A stretch of 64,000 nucleotides of DNA from Flaveria trinervia. Lineage: Eukaryota > Streptophyta > Magnoliopsida > Asterales > Asteraceae. Position 1 is the first letter of the stretch; the number at the start of each line of letters is the position of its first letter. The DNA lies in contig CM046452.1 of NCBI GenBank assembly GCA_025506515.1, forward strand, positions 68,116,560 to 68,180,559, in the 5' to 3' direction. The notes under the pieces are model-generated. The model was not told where the DNA came from. It worked only from the letters and a program-made list of their open reading frames with translations, and ran no database searches. Below, one piece after another: positions 44,825-56,390 of the stretch. The position numbers were made by a program, and so were the translations under genes.

Positions 44825-47800
44825 CTACGAACTTTCGTCTTCCGGAATCACTTCACATTTCTTTTGCATGCCATTGACCTCTAAGAGATATAAAAACCTC
44901 GGTTTATCAAATGCTTTTGTGTAAAGGTCGGGGCGTTGAAAATCCGTATTTAATTTAACCACATCGATTAAGTGCTTTTCAAAACAGTCACATATAAAGT
45001 GATATTTAATACCGATGTGTTTAGTTTTAGGATGTTTGATCGGATTTTTTGTTACTGCTATAGCAGCAGAATTATCAACAAAGATAGGAGTGTTAGAAAA
45101 TTTCAAACCATAGTCGCGCATTTGCTGTTCAATCCAGATGATTTGTGAACAACAATTTGCAGCAGTAACATATTCAGCTTCACATGTTGATAGAGCAACA
45201 GAGGTCTGCTTCTTACACTGCCAGGTGACTAACCGTATAATAAAGAACTGACATCCTGCTGATGTTGACTTGTAATTCATTTTCCAACGGCCATAATCCG
45301 AGTCACTATACACTGTAAGCTCAAAGTCATCGTCATGAGGATACCACAGCCCGAGTGTTGGAGTACCCTTCAGATAACGAAAAATCCTTTTGACGCCTAT
45401 GAGATGGTTGACTTTTGGTTTCACCTGATATCTGGAACAAAGACACGTCACGTACATGATATCAGGTCGTGAGGCTGTGAGGTAATTGAGAGATCCGATC
45501 ATTCCTCTATACATAGTGGCATCAACCAAATCACCATTTTCGTCGGGTGCCATGTCATGATTTGTAGTAAGTGGACTTCCAGCTGCGGAAGCATACTCCA
45601 TATCGAACCGATTGAGGATATCACCTACATACTTGGTCTGATGTAGGAATATTCCCATTGGTGTCTAATCCACCTGTAACCCGAGAAAAAACTCCATCTC
45701 CCCCATGGCACTCATCTCAAATTCTGCTTTCATTACAGATTCAAATTATTTACATAACTCTTTGTTTTTGGAACCGAAGATTATGTCATCAACATAAATC
45801 TATACTAGCAGTAAGTTGCCATATTTTTCTTTGATGAACAGTGTGCAGTCAATAACTCCTTTGCAAAAACCGTGTTTCACTAGATAAGTTGAGAGTTTCT
45901 CATACCATGTTCTCGGGACTTGATGGAGCCTGTAGAGAGCCTTATCAAGCTTGTAAACACTACCTCGATGATAAGGATCCTCAAATCCTTTGGGTTGACT
46001 GACATACACTGTCTCACGGATTTCACCATGAAGGAATGCACTCTTGACATCTAGTTGATAGACTTTGATCTTCATGTAGGATGCATAAGCTAGAAATATA
46101 CGTATTGCTTTCATCCTTGCTACTGGTGCAAACACTTCATTGTAATCTATGCCTTTAACTTGTATAAATCCTTGAACTACAAGTAGGGCCTTATTCCTGA
46201 TTATCACCCCTTGGTTATCTTTCTTGCATTTTCAGTACCCATTTAGTGCCAATCACCTTAGCCCTTTTTGGTTTGTCGACAAGGCTCCACACTCCTAATT
46301 TCTTGAACTGTAGGAGTTCTTCTTGCATTGCACTAATCCATGCATCATCGTTTAACGCTTTACTAACCTATTTTGGCTCAAATTGAGACACAAAACATCG
46401 ATATGCTCCATCGTGAAGGTATCCCTTTTCCATTACCGAGGCATAATCAGCTATGTATAGCTGATTTCTAGTCTGTACTCCCGATCTAACATCCCCAATG
46501 ACATGTCCAAGCAATGATAAACATTTAGCCGAGATCCGAGAGTTGTTGCGACAACCACCTCATGATCCAGATTGTTAAACTCAGGTTCATTATCTGTAGT
46601 TGTTGAAGTGTGAGGTTCCGAAATGTCAGAGGCATCAGGATTTGATGCTTGTGTACTTTCATTTGTAGGAACTTGTTCCTCCTAATCCACATGTTCAGTC
46701 TCCACTTCTTCATCATCAGAGGAGGAATCACTTTCATGAAGTACTCCCCCTAAAGGATTCACCTTGTGGAGTTGATGCTGTCGAGTCTGGTGGTTGTGTG
46801 TCTAGGACATCATACAACATTCTGGTTGTTAACTCATTATCCAGAAGGGAGATAGGTATGTTGAAGGACTTGAAGAATCCATCATAGTCGAAGAAGAATG
46901 AAGGTCCCTTTCCAGCAAGGGGGTGGTGTATCTCTGAACATCAACATTGCACCACACTTCTACCTGACCCGTTGAGTTGTTATAAACTCTCTTGTTTGGT
47001 ATATTATAGCCGAGAAAGATCCCTTCTTCAGCCTTCTTCACTGAACTTCCAGACTGAGTTTTCTTCAGCAGCGTATATGGTGCACCAAATGGTTCGAGAT
47101 ACTCCAGGTTAGGTTTACATCGCTGGAGCAACTCATAACATGTTTTACCATGACATTTTACCACCAAGACCCGATTGAGGGTGTAGAATGCATTGTCCAT
47201 TGCCTCGTTCCAAAATTGGATAGGTACTTTCGAGTCGGCTAGCATCGTTCTTGTTGTCTCTATCAAGTTCTGATTCTTTCGCTCAGCAACTCCATTCATT
47301 TTTGGTGTGTATGCAGATGTAAATTGATGTATGATCCCTTTTTCTTTACAAAATGCCTCCATCCACTGGTTCTTGAACTTTGTGCCGTTATCTGATCGAA
47401 TCTGTCTAACTTTCAGCTTGTAGAGTGATTCAAAAGTAGTTACCAGCTATTTGAATGACTCAAATGTCTTTGATTTTGATTTCAAAAACATCACCCAAGA
47501 AAATCTTGAGTAATCATATGTAACGACATAGCTGTACAGATCACCAGCAATACTTTTAGTGCTAACGGGACCAAACAAATCCATGTGTAGAAGCTTGAGA
47601 GGCAGGTCAATGGAGTTAACTTTCTTTGCCTTGTGAGACTTCTTGGTCTGTTTGCCTTTCTTACATGCTACGCAAAAGTCTAGAAGCTAGAAGTTCTTGA
47701 CAATCACTCCATTCACTAGATCATTATCAAGTGATTCATCTTCCATGGATTTATGTTCCCATTCTCCTATGCCAAGAGATTGAGTCCTTCTCGGTTGCCT

Positions 47801-48260
47801 TTGACAATAAGCATTGAACTTTCTGATCAGTTGTGGAGGCTTTGGATAGATCCAAGACATATAAATCGTTATATTTTGAAGCTGACATTAAGACTTTGTC
47901 CTCTGGGATAACGTAATCCTTTTTCAGCACGTAGCACTTCTTGTTGTCAAACACAACTTTGAAGCCCTTCTCATAGATTTGGGAGACTGAAAGCAAGTTA
48001 TTCTGTAGTTGTTCAACGTAGTTGACCTTATGAAACTTAACTTTCTGGTTTCCCACTTTTTCTTGAGCAATGACATATCCTCCTTTATTCCCAGCAAATG
48101 ATACATGTCCTCCTTTAATTTGTTTGACATTGAAAAGGAGAGACAAGTTCCCAGTCATGCGCCTAGACGCCCCACTATCAATAATCTATGTATTTATGAT
48201 AGCATTGTAGCGAACACCCTACACATTCAAAGGAAATTATCAGTTTAGGTTTGGGACCCA
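44825..48260 (-). pseudogene. pol: Element C pol (decayed)
   Basis: The protease site has D-S-G-A-S-R at about 48150-48185; the Trp codon normally a few residues earlier is TAG. GAG-pre-integrase (SISWHRRMGT) is at about 47750. The integrase core covers about 46900-47640 and includes GVAERKNQ (about 47275). Reverse transcriptase spans 45700-46230, with YVDD at about 45790 just after a TAG in place of the usual Gln. RNase H (MIGSLNYLTASRPDIMYVTC, HPKTKHIGIKYHF) ends at 44825. The RNase H segment is one clean 277-codon frame; the remainder is broken. Confidence 0.9.
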
Positions 48261-51061
48261 AGCCTTAACTGGCTTGGGTGACCCAGAGGAATCACACATC
48301 ATAAACTCGACCCATTGTCCACCTGAGGATGAGGGCATATGATTCTTCTTATTTTTCTCATTATTAGACAATTTACTTGACTTTTCTTTCCATAAGCCAG
48401 TTTTGTGTAAGGCCTATTTGTGATAAACAGACAACTGGCTTATAGTTTGAACTTGAGGTTCATTAGTTCTCTTAGGAGGAGTAACAGAACTCCTTTTAGA
48501 CGAACTTTGTTTTGTATCATACAGTTCAATTTTCTTTCTTGGAGTCTGATAATAAGGACAATTAGAAGAAATATGTCATTTTTTCTACAACTGAAGCAGA
48601 TCTCCCTTCTACATGTTGAGGAAACTATTTATGTGGGGTTGAGTGTGATACAGGTGCAACACAAGTCTGATTAGGTTTAGTCACTTCTCATTTAGATGTA
48701 TCACCTTTATTAACAAAATTAATTGTTTTGACGTTTTGAACATCTTTAACATGCCCTTTGGTTGGACTTTGATGAGTAACATGTGTGTGGTTAACTAGTT
48801 TAGTCAGTTTGGAATCTGAAATACACATTGGTGAACCTGACCTTATATTAACCCTTTTTAATGCATCATTTCAATTCTCAACTGGCATCTTGCCTTTTGA
48901 TTTCAAAGTAGTTTCCTTTATTTAGTGACAGATTTCACCGGTTTACCCATGGAATCAGGTTCACTAACCAAAGGAGTGGACACCACATGATCCTTTACTG
49001 GGTTGTTATTTACCGATCTACATTTTGTATTTAAAAGGGTCCCATGTGGTGGTGGAACTACTTTGTAACCCAACCCATCCCTATTATTTTTTTCTTTCAC
49101 TAAGTGTTGAACTATGTGAGAAGAACTGGTCCAACTACGCAGTTTTTGTTTTAATGAATTAACTTTGACTTCTAAAACTGCTTTTTCTTTCTTTGTTTCT
49201 TCTAAAGAATTTAAATAGAACTTTATATTATTTTCTTGATTGAAAGCAACAACCTCGGTTTCCCTTAGTTGTTTACTCAAAAGATCTATCTTTTCTTTGT
49301 AACTACACTTATTTTGTTTTAATATACAATTAGCTTCAGTGCATAGTTATAAATCATTTACTAAGTTATTATTGTGGTCTAATAACCTAGCAAACTTCAA
49401 ATCAATGATTTATTTAAATTTATTACATTCATTACAAGCATGTTTTTCAAACAATTGGTCATTAGTATTTACTTATAAGGAATCAGTTGAATCAGCCATC
49501 AATGTAGAGTTAGACTCTTCAGTTGCTGGAGATTCTGAACTTGTTACTCTGAGCTGTTCCTCAGCCAAGTGATGTACTACGTTCATAGCTTCTTTAGTAT
49601 CTAACATTACTTGCTCAACTGTGATCTCACCTTCACTTACAAAACCATAATCCAGTCCCTCAACACAGGCAATGTTTGATTCACCCGGAGACACAAAGCA
49701 GAAGGTCCAGTCTTGCCCTTCAAAATCTTGAGTAGTCAAGGCCTTTGTCTCATTGCTTGAAGAGGTAGCTCCACTCATGGGTTTGTTTAGACGGTTGAAG
49801 GTGGAAAATGGATTACCATTTCCAGTCTTCTTGGGCTTTACGCATTCCTGTTTAAAATGCCCCTTTTCACCACAATTAAAGCAAGTGAGTTTGGTTTTGT
49901 CAAAGCCAAACGTGGTCCTTTGTGGCTACCAAATTCTGCCCAGTCTTTTTAATGAACTTTTTGGCTTGTCTAACAGCACTTGCAAGAGACCATATGATAT
50001 CCATTCTCTCCAGCTCGTTCTCGTCAACTTGCTCGTAGCCTTCATCTGCAAGATGACAATTACCAATCTTCCTGTCAACTAAACCATCATAGGATTGGAC
50101 AACAACTACAAGAAGATCCATGTGCTCCTTCACAACCTCCATTGTCACATTACTGAGATTCTCAGTCTTCAACTTCATAGTGTTGGCTTTAGGCACTATG
50201 TATTGAGTCGATGATAACCCAGACATTTCTTGTCCTGAAGTAGTGGATTGAGTAGGAGCTGCGGAACTAGACACAAAAGCAGTTTGCAGTGGTGCTCCTG
50301 AACTGGTTGGAGTGGGGAATGACTTATAAAGTGAAGGATTCTGATCGTAGGATCCTTTCGGTGACCTGGACTTCATTCTCAGTTCATCTTCTCTTAATTT
50401 CAGGATGAAGCCATTTATGTCTAACTTTGCAAGAATATCATTCTGTCTAAGATTAGACACAAACGAATCTCATTTCTCTGGCAAACCGTCTGCAAAACTA
50501 GACACTTTATCTTCCATTAACATTGTTACACCATGAGTGTGCAGCTCACTCATCAGATGGTAGAACCTGTCAATGATGTCATCCAAGCCCTCCTTCCTTA
50601 TCGATGAGAAGTTATCAAACTCCTTCTTGAAAGCCTTAGCCTTCAGAGCCTTTAACATTGCATTCTCGTCATATCTCTTTTCCAATGCTTCCCACAGCTT
50701 TTTCGCCTATTTGTTCTCAAAGAACTGATGAAAGATGTCTTTCGGTATCGACTGAGTCAACCCGGGCATACACTTTCTTTTTTGCATTGTACTTAACCTT
50801 CTGACTGTCATTCATTCCTCACAGAGTCAACTTAACTCCATCAGCACCGACTAGCATCGTGTAACTTGTCTCAATGGATGCCCAAAGATTGGGATCAACA
50901 CCATTTTGATAGATCTCGAACCTCTACTTCCATCGTGGATAATCATCTAACGTTATAAGCTTTGGTGGTTTATTATGATTCCCAATTTGATTTTCCAGAA
51001 GCAGAAGGTTCTAGATGCGAGAGTCCCTTCCGGTCGTAAAGGCAGTGAATTGATCTTCCAT
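48261..51061 (-). pseudogene. gag: Element C gag (decayed)
   Basis: The start is at 51061 (MEDQFTAF), homologous to B's gag start. The capsid-type domain (SELHTHGVT..MEDKVSSFADG) is at about 50470-50600. The first zinc knuckle (CFNCGEKGHFKQEC) is at about 49845-49890, the coiled coil (EETKKEKAVLEVKVNSLKQK) at about 49130-49210, and the second knuckle, frameshifted (CFSCRKN), at about 48575-48600. Stops and frameshifts are scattered. Confidence 0.85.
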
Positions 51062-51084
51062 TTCTATTAACTTTGAATTTTAGA

Positions 51085-51440
51085 ACAACTGGTTCACTTG
51101 TGCGATTGGACAAATGCGGATGAGTCAATCGTACGATTGGAAAAATGAGGATGAGCCAATCGTGCGATTTGACAAATGCGGATGAGTCAAAACGGATGGC
51201 TCAATCGTGCGATTGGACGATACGGATGACCAATGCGAATGACTTAGTCGTGCGATTGGCGAATGTGGATGGCCAATGCAGATGACTCAGTCGTGCGATT
51301 GGACAATGCGGATGGCCAATGCGAATGACTCAGTCGTCGAACGAACAAATGCGGATGACTAATGCGGATGGCTCGGTCGTACAATTGGACAATGTGGATG
51401 ACTCAATAGTACGAATGAGCTATTCGTGCGACTGAAGGCT
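51085..51440. repeat. Palindrome array in the gag leader of element C
   Basis: About a dozen degenerate units of the type tcgtgcgattggacaaatgcggatga between the PBS and the gag ATG, longer than the matching array of B (15255-15495). Confidence 0.8.
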
Positions 51441-51648
51441 ACTGTGTTTGAAAATTTTCAAATTTTAACACTTTGACACGAATTACGATTTACCCAGAAA
51501 CCCTAATCTGTCGTATGACGAAAAACCTCAACTTTAATGTTTGTAAACGTCGGAAAACACATGTGGACCCAAAAAGATGACTCTTTTGAGTTACAATGTG
51601 AGGTTTGACACAATTCTAATTGAATCAAATGCAAAATCAAGAGCCAAA

Positions 51649-51660
51649 GCTCTGATACCA
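51649..51660 (-). promoter_or_regulatory. Primer-binding site of element C
   Basis: Minus strand TGGTATCAGAGC, two bases inside the 5' LTR. Confidence 0.92.
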
Positions 51661-51662
51661 TT

Positions 51663-52395
51663 TGTCAAGACCGTGTACGTATGGAATACTAACAGATTCT
51701 GCATTTAAACCGAATCAAATAGTGCGGAATCCAATTTGATTGGCAATCCAATCAGTGACAGCAATTACCCCATTAATATAAGATTAAAACTAAACGTTAT
51801 GAACGAGTAGAGATCAATCAGGATTGATCTACGAAGTTGGATAGGCTTCCTTGGACGTTCTAGACGGCTAGGGTTCGTAAGAGTGTCAAGTGTTTCTCTA
51901 AGTTTCTCAAGTCTTTGTTTTTCCATGAATTAGGTGGTATTTATAGGTTATGGGTTTCCAATCGTATGACTGAACCATTAGCATGGTTCATTTGGGTGAC
52001 TAAATCATGCAATTGATCCATATGCACGAGTGAAGGTTCAATCGTGCGACTGAGTCAATCTTATGTCTCAATCGTGCGACTAATCCAGTCTTTTGGTTCA
52101 GTCATGCGACTGGTCCATTAGCATGATGTATTCATGCGTATGGTCCATTTGCATGAAGACTCATATGACTAAGTTTGAACACATTTCTCAATCATTATCG
52201 ATTAAGAACTATGCACAACAATCTCAAACCTATATAGTAAGTTCATTATACTTTAACAAACAATAATACTATGAAATATTAAACATTATAAACATCAAAC
52301 ACATGTTATATTTCATTTAACCCTTTCATTAAATATATGTAATCCATGACAGACTTTTACATTAAGCACATAAACTAGGGACATATGTATCAACA
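51663..52395 (-). repeat. 5' LTR of element C
   Basis: 733 bp, plus-strand ends TGTCAAGACCG...TATGTATCAACA. Palindrome array at about 51960-52150. Confidence 0.92.
51935..51947 (-). promoter_or_regulatory. LTR TATA box of element C
   Basis: Minus strand CCTATAAATACC, the same box as in B's LTRs, downstream of the palindrome array. Confidence 0.65.
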
Positions 52396-52400
52396 ATAAG
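52396..52400. repeat. Degraded target duplication of element C, right copy
   Basis: ataag; partner attgg at 38804-38808. Confidence 0.55.
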
Positions 52401-54550
52401 AAAGATTCATCAATATTGGCTTTAGACAGAAAGCATGAAACTTCTCCAGAGGGAGATGTTTTTTGCAAGTCAATCTTGTACATGTTCCCTTTCCTTGGGG
52501 CTCTAAGCAGGATATGCTCATGAGGAATGACCACCCCGGGCTTGAGAACAATGCACTCATGCTCAATAAAAAGCATGTTATGACTCTAATCACAAAACTG
52601 AGATACATTCAGAATATTGTGCCCAAGCTCCTTGACAAAATTTACCTTTTCAATGATGAGCTTACTATTTGTGACCTTGCCCCTTCCAGAAATGTAACCA
52701 CCCTCATCTCCTCCAAAAGCAACTGGCCCTCCATCAATCCTTTCAAAGTTCTAGAGTAGTGACTTATTGCCTGTCATGTGCCTGGAACAGCCACTATTAA
52801 TGATCCAGATATTTTTGTTTGTCTTAAGCTGTTCTTACACAATGAAAATGATTAGTTACATTTGGAAACCCAAGCTTTATTGGTCTTGGGCTCATTAAAA
52901 GAAGTAGAAGGTAATGCAATAGTAATAGATTCTATAGTTGTGTTGTGAGAATCTTGTGTTGTTGTTGATGAAGAACATTTAGTCACTTGGTCTTTCTTTG
53001 ACTTCCACACCACCTTTGGAAGTTTGGACTTGACCTTCAATACTTCGGAAGGTTTTGAGACTTTGGAAGTTTTGATGACTGGACCTTCGGAATAGTCTGC
53101 AAACACTATAGCAGACTTCAGTGCTTCGTAAGTATTTCTTTCTTCTGAGACCAAATTTTCTTCTGACGGCAATTCTCCACTTGCCTACTTTGTTTTGGAG
53201 CTTTCAAAGGAAACAGATTTTCCTTCCGAAGCTGAAATTTTCTTAGAGCTCTTGGAAATCCTTTTCTTGGTCATATGGAGAGTACCTTTTGGATTGTATG
53301 GACAATCCCTAGCAAGATGAGAGATACTTTCACACATAACACATTCTATTTTCTTCTTCCCAAGAGCCTTCTTCTGAGAACAAGACTGATCTTGATCACA
53401 TCCCTTCTCCACCTTCATCTTTGCAGATGCTGAGACAGTCCTTTTGGGCTAAGAACTATTCTTGGAGTTGGATGGTCCAGGATGTGTAGCAGTGGTACAC
53501 AACAAATCAGTCTTCTTCTTGGTGTTAAGATGATTTGAACATGAACCAAAACTCTTAGTAGAAGAATTTAGGTTGATGTCTTCAGTCTTCACCACTTCAA
53601 ATCCTATAGAGATAAAAACTTGTTTCTACCTAGAATCAAAAGTGGCCTTGATCTCTTGAGCCTTCCTAGATTTTCTTTTGCTCTTTTTGATCAAGTTCTT
53701 TCTCATAGACTTGGTCATCATAGTCTTCTTTTTCTCCTTAGAAGGATAGTGACCATTCTTAGAATCCTCTTCTTCACTCTTCTCAGAGAGATTCTTCACT
53801 ATCACTTCTTCATCCTCTTCACTCAAAAGGTCTATGAGAGGAAGCTCATCATCACAAGTTTAATATCTAGGTGATCTTACAGACAAGATTATGTACGGAG
53901 GAGCTATCTTATTAGATCCCAGTCCCCGCATGTTTTGATAATAAACCTTGTTGTGCTGGGATAAGGATATCATGTTCTTGAAGGCCTCTTCTTCAAGAAT
54001 ACACTTTTCTACCCTGGCTTTGCTGATCACAAGCTCAGCTTGGCACTCAGTCAACTTAGTTATTAGATCCTTGATCTGAGTCCTATAGTTTGTATGCTCA
54101 TGTTTTAGAACTGAAATAGTTTTCTCTAAGTCCTCTATCTTTAGTTTATAATCACTTTCAGATTTTCTAAAATCAGCTTTTAAGATGTTTAAGGACTCTA
54201 TATCAGATCTCATTTCTATGTTTTAAGACCTGTATCTATTAACTTTAGCAACGCATTCAGGGTTATAGAGATGTTCAAATACCTTGGCTTCATCATGATC
54301 TGCCATTAGTGCTTAGTTTGGAGAAGCATCTTCCACCAGAAAGCTCCAGCCAAAGCCTCTTTCTTCAATAGCAACTGCAGCTTGCTGCTTTGGCTTCTCA
54401 TTCTAGGTAGCTTTGTCAGTGTAGTTTGGTCTAGATTGTGCTTGGCCACCATTTGTTCTTGGTGCCTTACACTCCCTGGCAAAGGGCCCATCAAGTTACA
54501 GTTGTAACACTTGACTTTGCTTTTATCTGGTCCAAACTTTTGATTGGCTG
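52401..54550 (-). pseudogene. gag: Element D gag remnant and protease
   Basis: Read downward. The first zinc knuckle (CYNCNLMG, then a one-base deletion) is at about 54490-54520. A coiled coil (MRSDIESLNILKADFRKSES...) spans 53860-54213. The second knuckle CVMCESISHLARDC is at about 53295-53340. A Ser/Lys-rich linker is at about 52900-53170. The protease site WIINSGCSRHMTG (about 52770-52810) has Asn in place of the catalytic Asp. GAG-pre-integrase follows up to the C insertion (SGEVSCFLSKANIDES). Sequence N-terminal of the first knuckle is deleted. The linker also carries the family's CTTCGGAAG motif (53020-53230). Confidence 0.82.
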
Positions 54551-54552
54551 CA

Positions 54553-54768
54553 AGTGTAAGCTTCTTTAGGCTTTGTCTTTGAAGCTTCGGAAGACTTCAT
54601 CTTTGGCTTCGGAAGATGTTGGTCTTGGCTTCGGAGGATTTCACACTTAGAATAATTTTAATGCTGGTGTGAAACTTTCGAAGCATTCTACTTCAGTACC
54701 CTTGTGCATGCATGCAGGAGAGACTTTGGATGTTTGGGTTGTATCAGCCTTTACATTTAATCCTTACA
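54553..54768 (-). repeat. Truncated D-type LTR
   Basis: Matches about 31075-31288 of D's 3' LTR, including the LTR terminus (tccttaca). It joins directly to D gag at about 54550, so the rest of the LTR, the PBS and the gag N-terminus are deleted. Most simply it is D's own 5' LTR remnant. Confidence 0.65.
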
Positions 54769-55628
54769 CCTCTTGTGTGAACCACTATTTTGTCTGAAGA
54801 TTCTTCTATCAAAGGAGTTTCATGTGTACTTTCAAGCATTGCGTCCATACATGATTTGTTAAGTACTTCAGCAGCTTTTGAAAGCACTTTCAGCAATAGT
54901 GCTTCTTTTTAATCAGATGACTAAGGAAAGACTTCAAGTCCTAGCACTAGATCTATCTTAGATGATTACTCATTAATTCTCTTTCTTTTTAGAGAGCGTA
55001 GTGAATAAGTGTTAGATCTTTTTAGCTAATTTCTTCTTCCAAAGTTAAACCTTTTGTTCATCCTCTTCATCACTCTTCTAGCTTTCATCTTATTTTTCTT
55101 TGAGCTATCATAGCCATATCTATTAAGAAGCTCATTCAAGTTGGCCTTTGTTTCTGACAGACACTCATATTGATCAATCCATTTAGAGGAGAAAGAGATT
55201 GGATGTGCAATATGTATAACTTGGATCATCTTCCCCTTTTTTAGTAGTATCATATAAGATTCTAAATGACACTAGGTGTGAAGAGGAAGGCACATCCAAA
55301 GGGTCTTGTGATGCTGAGAGTTGAAGGCTAATAATGATTGATTGTTAAAGGTCAATGGACTCTTCAAGTTGCTCCACTTTATGTTCAAGATCCATTGCAG
55401 TTATAGTAGTTTGCTAAAGAGTTATGAGTTGTTATTCAAGGGATGTTACTCTCACCGCTTGCTGTTGGAGAGTTTTGAATTGAGCTTCTACCTCAAACAC
55501 TATGTCTACCAAAGATTTCAGCAGATAGTTCTCAAATTCGAGAATTGTGGCTCTTTCTGCATAACCTTGAAGCTATGCATTCTCAGCTTGTAAAGCATTG
55601 AGCTATTAAACAAGCTCAAGCTTATGGC
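54769..55628 (-). pseudogene. ORF3 fragment, probably upstream part of element H
   Basis: Minus-strand coding remnants: a coiled coil with DLEHKVEQLEESIDL (about 55340-55390), then WIDQYECLSETKANLNELLN (about 55110-55190) and a basic KKNKMKARRVMKRMNKRF (about 55030-55090). The composition resembles the middle of D-type ORF3. It may be the same ORF as 28873-30468, separated by insertion of D. However, the 5-bp flanks of D (tggtc, cctct) do not match, so this is tentative. E's 3' LTR cuts it on the right. Confidence 0.45.
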
Positions 55629-56365
55629 TATTAAGACCGTTTAGGTATGGGGTACTAACTGATTTACGTTTATACCAAACCAAATAGTGCGGAATCCTAT
55701 TTGATTAGCGATCCAATCAGTGAGAACGCAAGTATAATCGATCTAAGAATGAATCAAAATGTTAAGAACGATTGTAAGATGATTAAATGCGATCTATGAA
55801 CTTCGAATAGGTTTTCTTGGGTCTTTGGACGGCTAGGGTATGTTTTTTGGCGTAGGGATTCGAATTGTTACATTTTTCCATGAATTAAGTGATATTTATA
55901 GGTTAGGATTTTCCATTCGTGCAACTGAACCATTTGCATGGTTCAGTAATGCGACTAAAGCATGCGGTTCATCCATTCGCATGATTGAATATCCAGTCGT
56001 GCGACTAAGTCAATCTCATGTCACAATCGTGCGACTGATCCAGTCTCCTGGTTCAGTCATGCGACTGGTTCATTAGCATGAAGTATTCATACGTATGGTC
56101 CATTAGCATGGTCCATTCACATGAGAACTTCACATAATTAAGTTTAAGCATGTTTCTCAATCATTATTGACTAAGAACTATGTAAACAACCACAAACCTA
56201 TATAGTTAATTCAATATGTGTTATCACACATAAACAATGAAATATTAAACATTATAAGCATCACCAACACATTACATTTCATTCATACCCATTATGTTAC
56301 ATATAAGTAAGACATGAAAGACATTTTACATTTGAGCTCCTAAACTAGGTACACATGTATCTACA
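55629..56365 (-). repeat. 3' LTR of element E
   Basis: 737 bp aligned to the C and B LTRs; the left end TATTAAGACCG replaces TGTCAAGACCG. TATA box on the minus strand at about 55892-55902; palindrome array at about 55915-56065. Confidence 0.87.
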
Positions 56366-56381
56366 AACTCCCCCTTGGACC
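56366..56381 (-). promoter_or_regulatory. Polypurine tract of element E
   Basis: Minus strand GTCCAAGGGGGAGTT, adjoining the 3' LTR. Confidence 0.82.
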
Positions 56382-56390
56382 TAGTTTATA

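Larger units (their letters stand above)
38809..52395 (-). mobile_element. Element C: Ty1/copia element nested in element D (13.6 kb)
   Basis: Minus strand: 5' LTR 51663-52395, PBS, gag from 51061, pol to 44825, spacer, ORF3 39549-42700, purine tract, 3' LTR 38809-39523. Same family as B and E. Over the first 120 or so aligned bases (plus-strand left ends) the two LTRs differ at about 14 positions by eye, so the insertion is not recent. Confidence 0.93.
30469..54768 (-). mobile_element. Element D: Ty1/copia element split by element C
   Basis: Minus-strand order: truncated 5' LTR (54553-54768), gag remnant and protease (52401-54550), [element C], GAG-pre-integrase to RNase H (35796-38808), spacer, ORF3 (31483-35098), purine tract, 3' LTR (30469-31288). 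The two halves meet within one codon context at the C insertion. The N-terminal part of gag, the PBS and most of the 5' LTR are deleted. Confidence 0.85.

Noticed and set aside
30469..54768. D 3' half and D 5' half as two unrelated truncated elements
   Set aside because: The coding join at the C insertion is continuous and in frame; one split element is simpler.
54769..55628. Firm assignment of this fragment to element H
   Set aside because: The expected matching 5-bp flanks of D are absent, so only a tentative link is given.
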